A stretch of 64,000 bases of DNA, taken from Parasediminibacterium sp046546515. GTDB lineage: Bacteria > Bacteroidota > Bacteroidia > Chitinophagales > Chitinophagaceae. Positions 10,620 to 21,600 of this stretch are shown here, one piece after another. The stretch spans positions 62,001 through 126,000 of the forward strand of contig NZ_JBKHKJ010000001.1 in the NCBI RefSeq assembly GCF_046546515.1, in the 5' to 3' direction. A program made the position numbers and the translations under genes. Positions within the stretch are counted from its first letter, which is position 1, and each line of letters opens with the position of its first letter. The notes beneath the pieces were generated by a model. That model ran no database searches. It saw nothing but the letters and a program-made list of their open reading frames with translations, and was not told where the DNA came from.

Positions 10620-10691
10620 CCAATTCCTAATTTATAATTCTGTTTTGTGCTACTTAGTGCCTTCCTACCTTCGTGGCTACTTTACCGAACT

Positions 10692-10719
10692 AAAAAAAGG
10701 GCCGGATAATATCCGGCCC
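10692..10719 (-). terminator. Intrinsic terminator of the 411-residue T9SS protein gene
   Basis: The minus strand has the stem GGGCCGGAT/ATCCGGCCC with a 3-base loop, followed at once by seven T. It lies 32 bp past the stop codon at 10751. This is a textbook rho-independent terminator. Confidence 0.85.
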
Positions 10720-10750
10720 CCGTCCCAATCATGATAAACAAAAAAGTTAA

Positions 10751-11986
10751 TTATTGCACAGCAATTGTTTTTACAACCCTTGTTGCACCATTGGTAAATT
10801 CTAATTCATATGTACCAGCTTTAATAGAAGCAGGTAATGTTACTGCTTGAGACAAGGAACTACCTACCAAATTGATAGCTTTAGAAGCAACTTTTTGCCC
10901 ACTGATGCTATAAATATTAACAGCGTAATTGCCCGCATCAAAACCATCTACCTGTAGGTTTAACTGGTGGTTTGCTACTGGGTTAGGGAACACAGTAACG
11001 CCGCCTTTGGTTTGGAACAACACTTTTAAAATAGAACTATAAGTTACAGCACCATTTTTATCAATTGATTTAATCCTGTAGTAGTTAACGCCGCTTGCAG
11101 GGGCAGGATCGGTAAAGGAATAATTCTTTCTGCTGGAAGCAGGTACAGTACCTGCTTGTTTAAACTCAATGCCATTGGTAGATTTTTCAACCGCATAGCT
11201 TGCCACATTCACCTCGCCTTCAGAAACCCAGTTGATTACCGATTGGTTGTTTACCCTGCTTGCACTAACAGCAGAAAACTTAACAGGAAGCGGCGTTGTA
11301 TTTGCATAAATAACAAAGTTCTCAAAACCTAAGGCTTTGCCCTTTGATGCCGCTTTAGAAGCATTGTACGGCAATAACCTAACCTTGAAAGAACCACCCG
11401 CTACAACCAAAACATCTGAAACCTGAATGTTAAAAGTCCTTATAGTATCTTTAGACAGTAACTGGTCTTTACCCAAAATAAGCAGGTTTGAAGTAGCCCA
11501 ATTATCGGTAGAATAATAAAAATCAGCTGTAACAGCAGCACCACCCGTGCTTACCATGGATACCTTAATGCCTGTCATGAACAAATTAGTAGTAGGGTGC
11601 ACCGCAAATTCAATGTACCTGCTAGGAATGCCTTCAACGGTTGAGTTTCCTTCCCAAAATCCAGATGCTGGATCTACCTTCAAGTTGTTGGCACCTGTAT
11701 CTGTTGGGGCAAATGTGCGCATGGAATAAGTAGCAATGTCAAAGGGGGCATTAATACCTGCTTTTGGCTTTAAAGTTTTAGAAACACCAATCCTTACATA
11801 AGCACAAGTATCAACTGTTAACCTTGAACTACTGAAACCGCCCGAGTCAAAAGCATTTTTGGGATAATTAGTGGGGGGTTTTGTAACGTTTGTCCAAACG
11901 GCAGAATCTGATTGTGCTGACAAGTGGAGGCTAACCCCTGTTGCTGCTATCACGGCAAGCAACCGCAAAGTAGAAATTGATTTCAT
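10751..11986 (-). CDS. Secreted T9SS type A cargo protein of unknown function
   Basis: The 411-residue product has a signal peptide (MKSISTLRLLAVIAATGVSL, cleavage after LSAQ). A central beta-rich region matches no enzyme family I know. A segment typical of Bacteroidota cargo follows (LPVKFSAVSASRVNNQSVINW, VEKSTNGIEFKQAGTV, YYRIKSIDKNG). The C-terminal 80 residues form a Por secretion signal (VFPNPVANHQLNLQV ... GTYELEFTNGATRVVKTIAVQ). The protein is thus exported by T9SS and probably surface-attached. It has its own GCAGGATAGT-type promoter 40-90 bp upstream and a strong terminator, so it is monocistronic. Sharing that promoter type with the pectin genes suggests a role in polysaccharide capture; that is inference. 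Confidence 0.85.
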   Translation of the reverse strand: MKSISTLRLLAVIAATGVSLHLSAQSDSAVWTNVTKPPTNYPKNAFDSGGFSSSRLTVDTCAYVRIGVSKTLKPKAGINAPFDIATYSMRTFAPTDTGANNLKVDPASGFWEGNSTVEGIPSRYIEFAVHPTTNLFMTGIKVSMVSTGGAAVTADFYYSTDNWATSNLLILGKDQLLSKDTIRTFNIQVSDVLVVAGGSFKVRLLPYNASKAASKGKALGFENFVIYANTTPLPVKFSAVSASRVNNQSVINWVSEGEVNVASYAVEKSTNGIEFKQAGTVPASSRKNYSFTDPAPASGVNYYRIKSIDKNGAVTYSSILKVLFQTKGGVTVFPNPVANHQLNLQVDGFDAGNYAVNIYSISGQKVASKAINLVGSSLSQAVTLPASIKAGTYELEFTNGATRVVKTIAVQ

Positions 11987-12028
11987 AATGGCGTTTTTTT
12001 AAAAAATTATAAGTTTGTATTTATGTTG

Positions 12029-12074
12029 TAAAGATATTTAGGAGTATGCCTATAACTATCCTGCCCTGTGCTGC
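12029..12074 (-). promoter_or_regulatory. GCAGGATAGT direct-repeat promoter of the 411-residue T9SS protein
   Basis: The minus strand reads GCAGCACAGG (7/10) then GCAGGATAGT (12055-12074). The flank TATAGG is shared with the SusC promoter. TATCTTTA (12029-12036) follows 25 bp after the last GGAT. The transcript would start about 40 bp before the ATG. Confidence 0.65.
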
Positions 12075-12196
12075 TATACCCACATAAACCTATACTTTTT
12101 CTACCCTATACCTTTTCCTAGTGGTTGGTGTCTCACTAACCACTAGGAAAAAAATATTAGTGCTATTCGTGCATTAGTGTCATACTTTATTTTATG

Positions 12197-12243
12197 CGAT
12201 GGGCTACACCCATCGCTAGTATATGACACCCCTTCGGGACTTT
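12197..12243. repeat. REP-like intergenic element (CGATGGG...CCCATCG)
   Basis: CGATGGGCTACACCCATCG forms a hairpin, followed by CTAGTATATGAC and an ACCCCTTCGGGA half-hairpin. Related copies occur at 28579-28625 and 63393-63436 (inverted), with a shorter one at 27355-27381. All are intergenic. Confidence 0.6.
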
Positions 12244-12259
12244 GCGGTTAATATTTTTA

Positions 12260-14332
12260 CTATTTTATCACTACTTGTTTTGTTTGCTTGCCCGATGGAG
12301 TAAAAATGGTTACGGAATAAGCCCCTTTTGCAAAAGAAGCAACTGGGATTTGTTGTGGGGAAGTTTGCAGTAATTTGCCTGTGTAAACAGCATGGCCAGC
12401 AAAATCGGTTATCAATACCAAGCCATCTATACTGCTTGTACTGCTTATTTGTATGTTTATAACATACTTCGCAGGGTTGGGGAAGATTGCAAAAGCAAGT
12501 TTTTTATCTGCATTTATCGCAACTGTGTTGCTATATGTTTTTTTACCATCATTATCTACACCCTCTATACGGTAATAAACAACAGCAGCCTTGTTTGCCA
12601 ATGGCAAGGCATCTGTATAGCTATACTGGTAACCAGCACCCTGCACTTTTGCCCTGCCCACTTCATTAAATGCCACGCCATCAATGCTACGGAGAACAAT
12701 GTAATAAGCAGTGTTTATTTCTATTCCTGTTTCCCATTTCAAAAGTGCATTGCCCGGGCTTTGGTACTGCCCAGTAAAATTTAAAAAAGAAATGGGCAGT
12801 ATATTAGACAACATATTATGGTAAACAGAAACTACATTTTTGCCATAATTAGGCACAGCTAAATCTGCTTGCCCGTCACCATCAATATCGGCAATAGCGG
12901 CAGAAAAAGGATAATTGCCAGTGGCAATGGGAACACCCTTGGCAAAGGAAGCAGCACTAAGGATGCCAGCGGTATAAACATTTTTTATAACCGCAATATT
13001 ATTGCTTACCAAATTGGCCACTACAATATCTGGCAGCGTGTCGCTGTCAATATTACCCACAGACACGCTATAAGGCGATGAGCCATAAGAAGGCAAATCG
13101 AACTTGGCAGCAAAGGCTGCTGAGTCTATTTTGCCAGCATTTACCTTGTTTGTTAGTATAGATATGGTATTGGTGGTTTGGTTGGCAACTACAATATCCA
13201 ATTTACCATCGCCATTTAAATCGCCTGTGGCAAGCGTGTAAGGACAGGTGCCTACACTAAAGTCTATCTTCTTTGCAAAAGAAGCCGTGGTGATGCTATC
13301 CCCCGTTGTTGTATTCTTAAAAACAGAGATGGTTTTCGCATTCAGGTTTGAAACAATTAAATCAAGTTTATTATCCCCATTCAAATCTGCAATTGCTACG
13401 GAAGATGGCCCTAAACCCGTTGTAAAATCAACTGCAGGAGCAAAAGAACTAGAATCAATGATGCCCGTTTTAGCTATGTTTCTTAAAACAGATACCGTAT
13501 TGCTATAACTATTGGCCACTGCAATATCTGGCTTGCCATCGCCGTCCAAGTCACCAATGGCAACACCTGTTGGCATTGACAGCGTATCTGAAATAAAATT
13601 GACTTTAGCACCCAAAGAACTAGCATTGATAACGCCCTTGGTTGCCGTATTTTTATAAACAGCTATTTTATTGGCAAATAGGCTCGTGATAACAATATCT
13701 TGCTTACCATCCCCATCTAAATCGCCAATGGCTATGGCACTTGGCGTAGAGTCTGTGGCAAAATCCACTTTGGCAGCAAAGGCTGTTTTGCCGACAGTTG
13801 AAGTGTTTTTAAGGATAGCGAATGTGTTGGTAGCCCTGTTTAAAACCACCATGTCTGCATTGCCATCGCCATCTATATCGGCTATTGCCACAATGCCCGC
13901 AGGGTTGCTGCCCGTTGCAAAATCTGCTTTTGCACTAAAAGAAGCAGCCGTAAGGGCTTGCCCAATGCCGCTATTGAAAGTTACAGAAAATGGTATTGCT
14001 GAACTGCCAATAAGGTTTGTGGCCGTGTTAACCACCGATATAGGCTGATAAGTAGCCCCAGCAGGTATTACTGCAACCAAGCTAGTTACAGAAGCATTGG
14101 TTACAGAAGCACGGGTAGCACCAAAAAACACGATGTTACTTGCGGTATCTGTATTAAAATTACTGCCTGTAATGGTAACAGCAGTGCCCACTGCCCCACT
14201 GGCAGGAGCAAAAGCAGTTATAATAGGCTGTGCTTTTGACGCCATGGCAATTAAAAGCAGCAATAAAGTACCAAAAAAAGGCAAAGGTTTTTGCTGGTGA
14301 AATTGTTTGTTATATTTAAAATATTGTTTCAT
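12260..14332 (-). CDS. Secreted IPT/TIG plus FG-GAP (VCBS) repeat protein with type A T9SS signal
   Basis: This 690-residue protein starts with a signal peptide (IAMASKAQ), then an IPT/TIG domain at about 35-120 (PIITAFAPASGAVGTAVTITG). About seven FG-GAP/VCBS repeats follow, each with a calcium-binding-like DxDGDGxxD loop (DIDGDGNADMVV, DLDGDGKQDIVI, DLNGDNKLDLIV). These predict a beta-propeller. The C-terminus is a Por secretion tail (FAIFPNPAKYVINIQI ... GAYSVTIFTPSGKQTKQVVIK). It starts 26 bp after the GH28 polygalacturonase gene on the same strand, so the two are probably co-transcribed. A surface carbohydrate-binding or adhesive role is likely, but the ligand is unknown. Confidence 0.85.
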   Translation of the reverse strand: MKQYFKYNKQFHQQKPLPFFGTLLLLLIAMASKAQPIITAFAPASGAVGTAVTITGSNFNTDTASNIVFFGATRASVTNASVTSLVAVIPAGATYQPISVVNTATNLIGSSAIPFSVTFNSGIGQALTAASFSAKADFATGSNPAGIVAIADIDGDGNADMVVLNRATNTFAILKNTSTVGKTAFAAKVDFATDSTPSAIAIGDLDGDGKQDIVITSLFANKIAVYKNTATKGVINASSLGAKVNFISDTLSMPTGVAIGDLDGDGKPDIAVANSYSNTVSVLRNIAKTGIIDSSSFAPAVDFTTGLGPSSVAIADLNGDNKLDLIVSNLNAKTISVFKNTTTGDSITTASFAKKIDFSVGTCPYTLATGDLNGDGKLDIVVANQTTNTISILTNKVNAGKIDSAAFAAKFDLPSYGSSPYSVSVGNIDSDTLPDIVVANLVSNNIAVIKNVYTAGILSAASFAKGVPIATGNYPFSAAIADIDGDGQADLAVPNYGKNVVSVYHNMLSNILPISFLNFTGQYQSPGNALLKWETGIEINTAYYIVLRSIDGVAFNEVGRAKVQGAGYQYSYTDALPLANKAAVVYYRIEGVDNDGKKTYSNTVAINADKKLAFAIFPNPAKYVINIQISSTSSIDGLVLITDFAGHAVYTGKLLQTSPQQIPVASFAKGAYSVTIFTPSGKQTKQVVIK

Positions 14333-14357
14333 GTTTTAGATTGAGTGTGCTTTCTAA

Positions 14358-15560
14358 TTAAAATCCTTGGATACCAGTAACACTGGTAGTTATAACATTT
14401 GTCCCGTTCTTTGCAGGTGCTTTGTTGATGATTACATTCTTAAATGTTACCCCATTGGCAAAGCTGATTGCCATGCCTTTCTTGGCCGCAATGTTTACGT
14501 TGGTTAAAACGATGTTTTGTATCAAGCTATTGGTTAACCCTAAAAAAGTACCTGCATTACCAGAACCTGTAACTGTGAGGTTATTTATGAAAAAATTATT
14601 TACAGCAGGAATTTTTGGCGGTGTGGTTACAGTGTTGGCATAAGTAAAGTCAACCACGATTGGGTTTGTAACACCCGTCATGGTAATGTTTGAGTAATAG
14701 GTGTTTGAAACCAGCCCTCCAATGCCAGGCCCAGATTTTATACGGATACCGTTAGTGGTCGATTTAAAAGTACAGCCAGTAACCCGTAGGTTATTATACC
14801 CACCATTCGTTTCGCTGCCAATAGACAATCCATGGCCATAGCCAAACGTGCAGTTGGCTACCGTAATATCCTGGCAATTGCTCCCTGCTTTAATGGCTAT
14901 ATTATCGTCGCCCACGCTTACGCTACAGTTTGTTATCAGCACATTGTAGCATCCTGATGGGTCAATGCCATCTGTGTTTGGCGAATTTTTATCCGTGTTA
15001 ATAGTGATGTGGTCTATAACAACATTCCTGCAATTATTGGGCACAATATGAAAAGTTGGGGAGTTTTGGATGTTTAAACTGTCGATGGTTAAGTTGGTAA
15101 CATTAGATAAATAGATTAACCTAGGCCTGTTAACGGCATTGTTGGCATTAAAAGCAGCCCACCATGGGGCGCCGCTGCCATCAATAGTTCCTTGCCCTGT
15201 AATCCTCACGTTTGTAAGGTTGCCTGAAGTATATAGCAAATTCCTTAATGTAGTGCCAACCGTCCAGTCAGCCATAATAGGGCTGCCTTGCAAAGTAGCT
15301 GCGCTATCAATGCGCAGCGTGATATTACTTTTCATCAACAAAGGCGCTGTCCTGTAAACGCCAGCAGTAAGCCTTATGGTACCCCCGCCTGTGCTGCTAC
15401 AGTAGTTAATTGCATTTTGTATGTATTTAGTTTGCAAAGTCGTATCCCCCGTAGCAACTGTAAGCGTGGAATCGTTGTCGTCATCCAAAGTATTGGCCAT
15501 GCAGGTTTTAATACTTAACAGATGGAGGAAACCAAATAAAAGGAAGTAGTGTTTGTTCAT
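14358..15560 (-). CDS. GH28 polygalacturonase, secreted
   Basis: The 400-residue enzyme is a right-handed beta-helix pectinase that hydrolyses alpha-1,4-galacturonan. All four GH28 signatures are present: NTD at 195-197 (NTDGID), the catalytic pair D218-D219 (GDDNIAIK), GHG at 242-244 and RIK at 273-275. I chose the ATG at 15558-15560 because a signal peptide (MNKHYFLLFGFLHLLSIKTCMA) follows directly; a longer reading frame upstream lacks one. The protein has no T9SS tail, so it may be periplasmic or exported by another route. It lies between the 3406-residue cargo gene (gap about 125 bp) and the FG-GAP cargo gene (gap 26 bp), which suggests one operon. Confidence 0.93.
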   Translation of the reverse strand: MNKHYFLLFGFLHLLSIKTCMANTLDDDNDSTLTVATGDTTLQTKYIQNAINYCSSTGGGTIRLTAGVYRTAPLLMKSNITLRIDSAATLQGSPIMADWTVGTTLRNLLYTSGNLTNVRITGQGTIDGSGAPWWAAFNANNAVNRPRLIYLSNVTNLTIDSLNIQNSPTFHIVPNNCRNVVIDHITINTDKNSPNTDGIDPSGCYNVLITNCSVSVGDDNIAIKAGSNCQDITVANCTFGYGHGLSIGSETNGGYNNLRVTGCTFKSTTNGIRIKSGPGIGGLVSNTYYSNITMTGVTNPIVVDFTYANTVTTPPKIPAVNNFFINNLTVTGSGNAGTFLGLTNSLIQNIVLTNVNIAAKKGMAISFANGVTFKNVIINKAPAKNGTNVITTSVTGIQGF

Positions 15561-15685
15561 GTATTGTGAATTGATGATGTTTTTATTTGTGTTAACACTT
15601 ATTGTAAATAAGGATGTTGCCAAAACCAAGACTAGCTTGAATACTGGCAACACCATTTTTTATCTCCTATCCTTACTCTTATGCT

Positions 15686-18600
15686 CTACTGAACCTCTAT
15701 TCCAGACTGGTAAACCTGTTGCTTGCTATCGGTGCTTGTAATGGTTACATTGTAAAAGCCTGTTGCCAGCTTATTGATGCTTAAAGCATGGCTTGTGCTG
15801 CCCCCATTGTGGTTGATAACCTGCTCATGCACTTTTTGCCCAAGGGCATTGTAGATACCTATATTGTATTTGCCAGCTACAACATTTTCCAGTTTCACGT
15901 TCAACTTGCTGTTTATTACTGGGTTAGGATACAATGTGTAAGGTGTAAAGCGCAAGGCATAAGGCGAAAGGGTTACAACATTGCTGTAAGCTATGCTTCC
16001 ATCTGCGCTGGTGGCTTTGATGCGGTAGTAAGTAGTGCCAGTAACGCTATTGTCAACATAGCTGTATGCCGCAGTAGCCGTGTTCTTGGCTGTTGCAGTG
16101 CCTATTGCGGTGTATGCCGTGCCATCGGTTGATTTCTCTACTGTGTAGCCAGCTACTTTGTTTTCCCCTGCCGTGTTCCAGCTTACTGTTGCTGCACCTT
16201 CTTTCAATGTTGCGGTAGCCACAATGCTGTTTACTGCCAAAACTGTTGGCTTGAACACAATCTTGAACCTGTTGGCATAGCTTGCTGCAACTGTATTATC
16301 CGCCGCAAAGCTGATGGTGTTCAGGCCGCTGCTTAGTGCAGTGTAGGTTTTTGTATAGCCATCATATATATATGGCACTAGGCTATTGCTGTTGTAGCTT
16401 GTGGCATCTATTTGCAACTTGTAGTTGGCCTTTGATACCTGTGCCAACTCTATAGCTATAATATCATCCTTGGTGGCTACCTGCCTGCCGTCTATGCTTA
16501 GTGCCTTGCTGGTGCTTAGCTCGTGTATGGACAGGTTGTCGCTGCTGTTGGGCAGCTTAGGCACATCCTCGTTGCCATTGTAGCCATTGCTGTAACCATT
16601 GCCAAACACGATATTGGCCACGTCCATCTTGTGGTAGCTGCCTGCCCCTGCTGTTTCTGCCCTTAGCAAAACAATAGGCAATTTGCTTTCACCGCCAAAC
16701 ACTGCTGTTTGGTTGCCTATGCCTGCGGCCTTGGCCGCTTCTGTGAAGCCAATCACAGGGTATTTAGGGAACGTTTTCTTGTTCTGGATAAATATGGCCT
16801 GACCAGCTTGTATATACTGGTTGCTGCCTGAATTACCCGCTACATAAGCACCTGTTGCACCAAGGGTTGGGTCTAGGTAATAGTAATAGTTTTCTATGCT
16901 GTCCTTGGTAAGCAAACGCCAGTCAACAGGGCAAACATAAGGGTTGGCCACTAGGTTGAAACTGCTGTCTGTAAGGTTGTTCAAGCCAAAAGTGCTGTTG
17001 GCGTAGGTGCTGCCCGTAACTGCGTTGCTCACGCCTGCCGGGCTGTAGGTAACGTCTCCTGTTACCAAAGTGCCGCTTGCACGCAGCCTAGTGTCGTTGT
17101 ACATCAACAAGCCAAGCGGAGTATTGTCTATGCTAGTACCGTACAGGTAGAAGCTCCTGTCACCCCTTATCAATAGCCTGTAGCCAGTGAATGGCGTTAC
17201 CAGTGTATTGGTGTTGGTAACGGTTGCCCATGTGCCATTGATGTAGGTATAAGCCGTTTTCACAGCATTGGCACTCACATCAAAATGGTTGGCATCAATG
17301 CTGTTCGCCGTGCTGGTATTGCCCGCTACCCCTGTGCCACCTGTGATGAACATGCCGTAGCCACTGTTGCTATAGCTGCCGCTTTCTTGGTATGTACTGT
17401 ACAAAGTGTTCGCCGTGTTGTAAACACCTGGGGCAATGTCGCGATAGCTCCGGTAGCCTTTAGGTATATACCTTTCCACGGTTACTGTTCCGCTGATGCT
17501 GCCGCTGTTGCCGCTTGCACCTACTGCGGCCAATGTGCCAGAACTAGCTATGCTGTTCGATTTGAACACTAGGTTGCTGTTGGTAGTCAATATGCCGCTT
17601 TGTAGGGTCAACACACCCGTTATGTTAAGCTTGTTGCTGCCACTGCTCACGGTTGCACCAAAGCTATTGCTTAAAGTGAGGCTGCTTACTGTGCCGATAC
17701 CAGTAATGGTTTGGGCAGAAGTAGCTGCTAATACAATAGTACCGCCACTGATAGTACCATTATTGGTAAATGGTGAACCTGTAACCGAAATTGTGCCTGT
17801 ATTGGCAAAAGTAACCCCGCTTGCTACAATGATTTGGGCAACTGAAGTAGCACCGCCCCATTGTGCATTGGATAGGTTAGCGTTAATAGTAGCAACAGAA
17901 GTAGCGGATGGTATGCCTGCACTCCATGAAGCACCATTCCAAATGGTGATTGGCACTGGTGTAACAGCACTAGATGCTGTACTTGCTGCACTCTGACCAA
18001 CACTATTGGTGGCTTTTACAGTAAACGTATAAGCTGTGCCATTAGTTAAGCCAGTTACTACTATTGGGCTGCTAGAACCAGTTGGTGTAAAGCCGCCTGG
18101 AGTAGATGTTACTGTGTATGTTGTAATTGCGGCGCCTCCATTATCAACAGGTGGAGTAAAGGCAACTGAAGCCTGTCCATTGCCAGCAGTAGCAGTAACG
18201 CTTGTTGGCGCTCCCGGAACAGTTAATAAAAATGCGTGGCTATTGCCAATAGCATACAAATTAGCGGTTGTAGTAGGCAATGCTATTGCAGCTGCTGTGG
18301 CCACAGAATAAGTATTGCTACTTACAGTTGATACAGTACCTAAAGCAGACTCGGCATAAGCACTAACATAAGTTCCTAAAACAGGGCTTGTACTAGCGTA
18401 ACCTGTACCTTGGTTTAAGGTGTTATATTGGAAAGTAACAGTTGGTGAAGTTGCTGCGCTTGCCAAGATAGACCACTCTAAGTTAACCACGTTATTCGGC
18501 GATGCGGCAACATGGCTAAGCGTAGATTTTACGCCCGTTGTTATATTACGACCCGTTGTGCCACCAGTTAAAATTAAAGGTGCATAATAAGAAGAAGTAC

Positions 18601-21600
18601 CAATAGGAAAGGTTGTGGCTGATGTAGTAACTCCATTAAGTGTAAACTTACCTGTGCCGCTTGCATCTATATAAGAAGACGAACTACCTGTTGCTGAAGA
18701 AGCCGCAAAATTATTAGCCCCTAAAGTAACAATACCATTGTTAAGTGCCCATATACCATAACCAGTAATAGAACCATTTAAAATAAGTCCATTGTTATTA
18801 TTTACCGTTACATTTTGTACACGAGTCAATGTAGAACTACCAAAAACGATGCTACCAGCACCTGTATTGCGTATTTTCTGCGCTATCGTACCGTTAAATG
18901 CTAATGAAGCTGTTCCATTTGCTGTTGGTGAAATTGTTAAGGCACTAGCTGAATTATTCACCAAATTGCCTAGGATATTTAAAGTAGCCCCAGTAAAATC
19001 AAATGTAGCAGCACCTGAACCAGCCTGAACAATCAAGCTATCCATCGTACAATTACCTGTTATAGGTGCCGTTGTAGCCAATTTAATACTTAAAGCGGTT
19101 GCAGTATTATAGCTAAAAATAGAGAATGTCCTGCCGCCAAAAGAAGGTGTATAAGATGCACTTGCTGCCTGGTATTCATAAGTACTTCCAGATTGGAACG
19201 CAATTACGGTATTCCCAGTTCCGCCAAATGCGTCAGCCCCCTTGATGCCTATTAATTTAGAATTATTTTTAAAAATCACAGAACTGTCTGTTCCAGTTCC
19301 AAAAGGGAATGTAGTACTACTTAAATTATAAGAACAAACTGAGCCGCTTTGGAAATTAACAGAACCAGCATCGGTGCCAATGAATTGATGGCCACCTGCA
19401 CCAGTTTCACCCAATATTAAAGTACCGCTAATAGAAGCTGTTGCACCAGTAGCCAATGTGATAGTCAAAGCAGGGCTTGCACTTAATGTTGTTAAAGATG
19501 AAGTTCCGTCAATACTAAAATCTGATGCTGCCCCACCAACAATATTTAGTGTCCTGCTACCACTAGCGGTCAATGTTACAGCAGCATTATTTTGAAAAAT
19601 AAACTGCCCATAATAGGTAGTTACTGTAGAAGGTAAAGTTAACGCAACAGTTCCTGTTTGGTTACCCACCGTATTACTAATGTCAGTACCATCAAAAATG
19701 ATTATATCACTATTACCTGGTGTATTCATTCCTGTATATGCACTAGCATTTGGTGTACCACCTAAAGATGTAGCTAAAGTGCCTATCGCACCAAATGTTG
19801 CAGCAGTACCACCTACCCAATAATAAGATATAGGCCCAAGCACTGTAAATGTGTTTGAAGTAACAGACAATGCTCCTGAGGAAAATATAATTGTGGAACC
19901 GCTTGCGTTTGCAGTTGCCGAACCACTTAAAGTAAGGAAACTTGCCACGCCGCTACTTGCATTTACTGAATTTCCACCTCCAATTGTCCAAGAACCCGCC
20001 CCTACTGCTGCTGTTACGCTTGCAGAACTCCCAGTTAGCACATTGCCATATTTGTCTTCTATTTTAACTACAGGTTGTGTAGCAAAAGCAGCACCACTTG
20101 ATGCAGGAGCTACAGGTTGGGTAGTAATAACCAACTGGGTAGCTGAACCAACAGCAATTGCTTGAGGGATACTTGTATTATTGTAATTGGTGGCAGAAAT
20201 AACTACTGATTGTGTACCAGGAGTCCTTAAACCACTCGCAACGCCTCCAGAAGGTTTCAAGGTCAACCCACCTGCCGAAATTGTATAATCTGTACCAGCC
20301 GTCAAGGTATTTACACCATACTTTACTGTGGTAATAGCACCAAGCCAAGTGGCGTCATTACTACCAAATGTTATAAGGAAATCATTGTCAACTGTTGCAC
20401 CACTGGCAGCAATTAATGAAGGTGGTGTACTCAAGGAAACAGCAGTTGCAATAACAAAATCACCTAAGGCTGTAAAACTATTTGAAGAACTAATTGTGCC
20501 AGTATTATTGGCAGAACCTACACCACCCAAATCAACCCATCCGCTACTACCAGCTATTCTTATAAGGTTTAAATCAGAAAGGCTTATACCACTGGCATCG
20601 GTTCCATCATATACTAACCCTAAAGTAGCAGATGCTATATTGCTTCCACTTGACGACAAGGTATAATACCTGTTGTTAGAAACGGCAGACAGTGTTCCAG
20701 GTATAGTATGTGTAGGTGTTGTACCGCCTACAAATGCTTCAGCTTTATAGGTTGTAGAAGTAGCCGTTGACTGTGTTACTGTTAATGTAACAGGGCTATA
20801 ATAGTTTGTAGTACTTATTTTCTTGCCAATTGGAAATACCAATGCTGTACCAGTAGTAGTTGCAAGGGTATTTTGCATTGGCCCATTTATATAAGATGAA
20901 GAAGACCCACCACTTAAAGTTGCTGTACTTGCCAGTGTCAATAAGTTTGTTGAGGTAGTTGTTAATATACCAGCAGTCAAAGTAAAGGTGCCATTAACCG
21001 TAAGTGCGCTGTTTAAAGTAACACCCGCCGAGTTGTTGATTGTAATTCCGAGCCCTGCCCCACTCAATGTACCAAAAGTGGCATTTTGGGCAGAAGTGCC
21101 TACAAACCTGATTAATTGTGATGAAGCACCAGATGTTATAGTTCCTACGGTTTGTACAAAGTCTCCTTTAACATCCAAATTGTCTGAAGCCGAACTACCA
21201 AAAGTTAAGGCAGCAGCAGCATAGCCACCAGTAGCTGATAAAGAATCTACCATCCTAAATGAACCATTTACCGTTGTGGTATATATTCCATTATTAAATA
21301 GATAGCTACCACAATTCAAATTGATACTACCAAATGTTCCATTAGTAGAACCGGCAGATGTGTACAGTTGTACTTGCTTGCTATTTGTTCTCGCCAGTGT
21401 AAGGTTACCAGCTACTACTAAAGCAGTTGGGAAATTGGTAAATAGTTTTAAAGGGTTAGCAGTAAGGCCAGGTGCATCAAAATATATATTACCAAAACCC
21501 CCTGCGCCTGGTGCACTAACAGCAGCAATAGTTGTAGCAGACGTAACCCCTGTTATATTTAAGTTGCCATAATGCGTACCATTTACCCATGTTGCAGCAG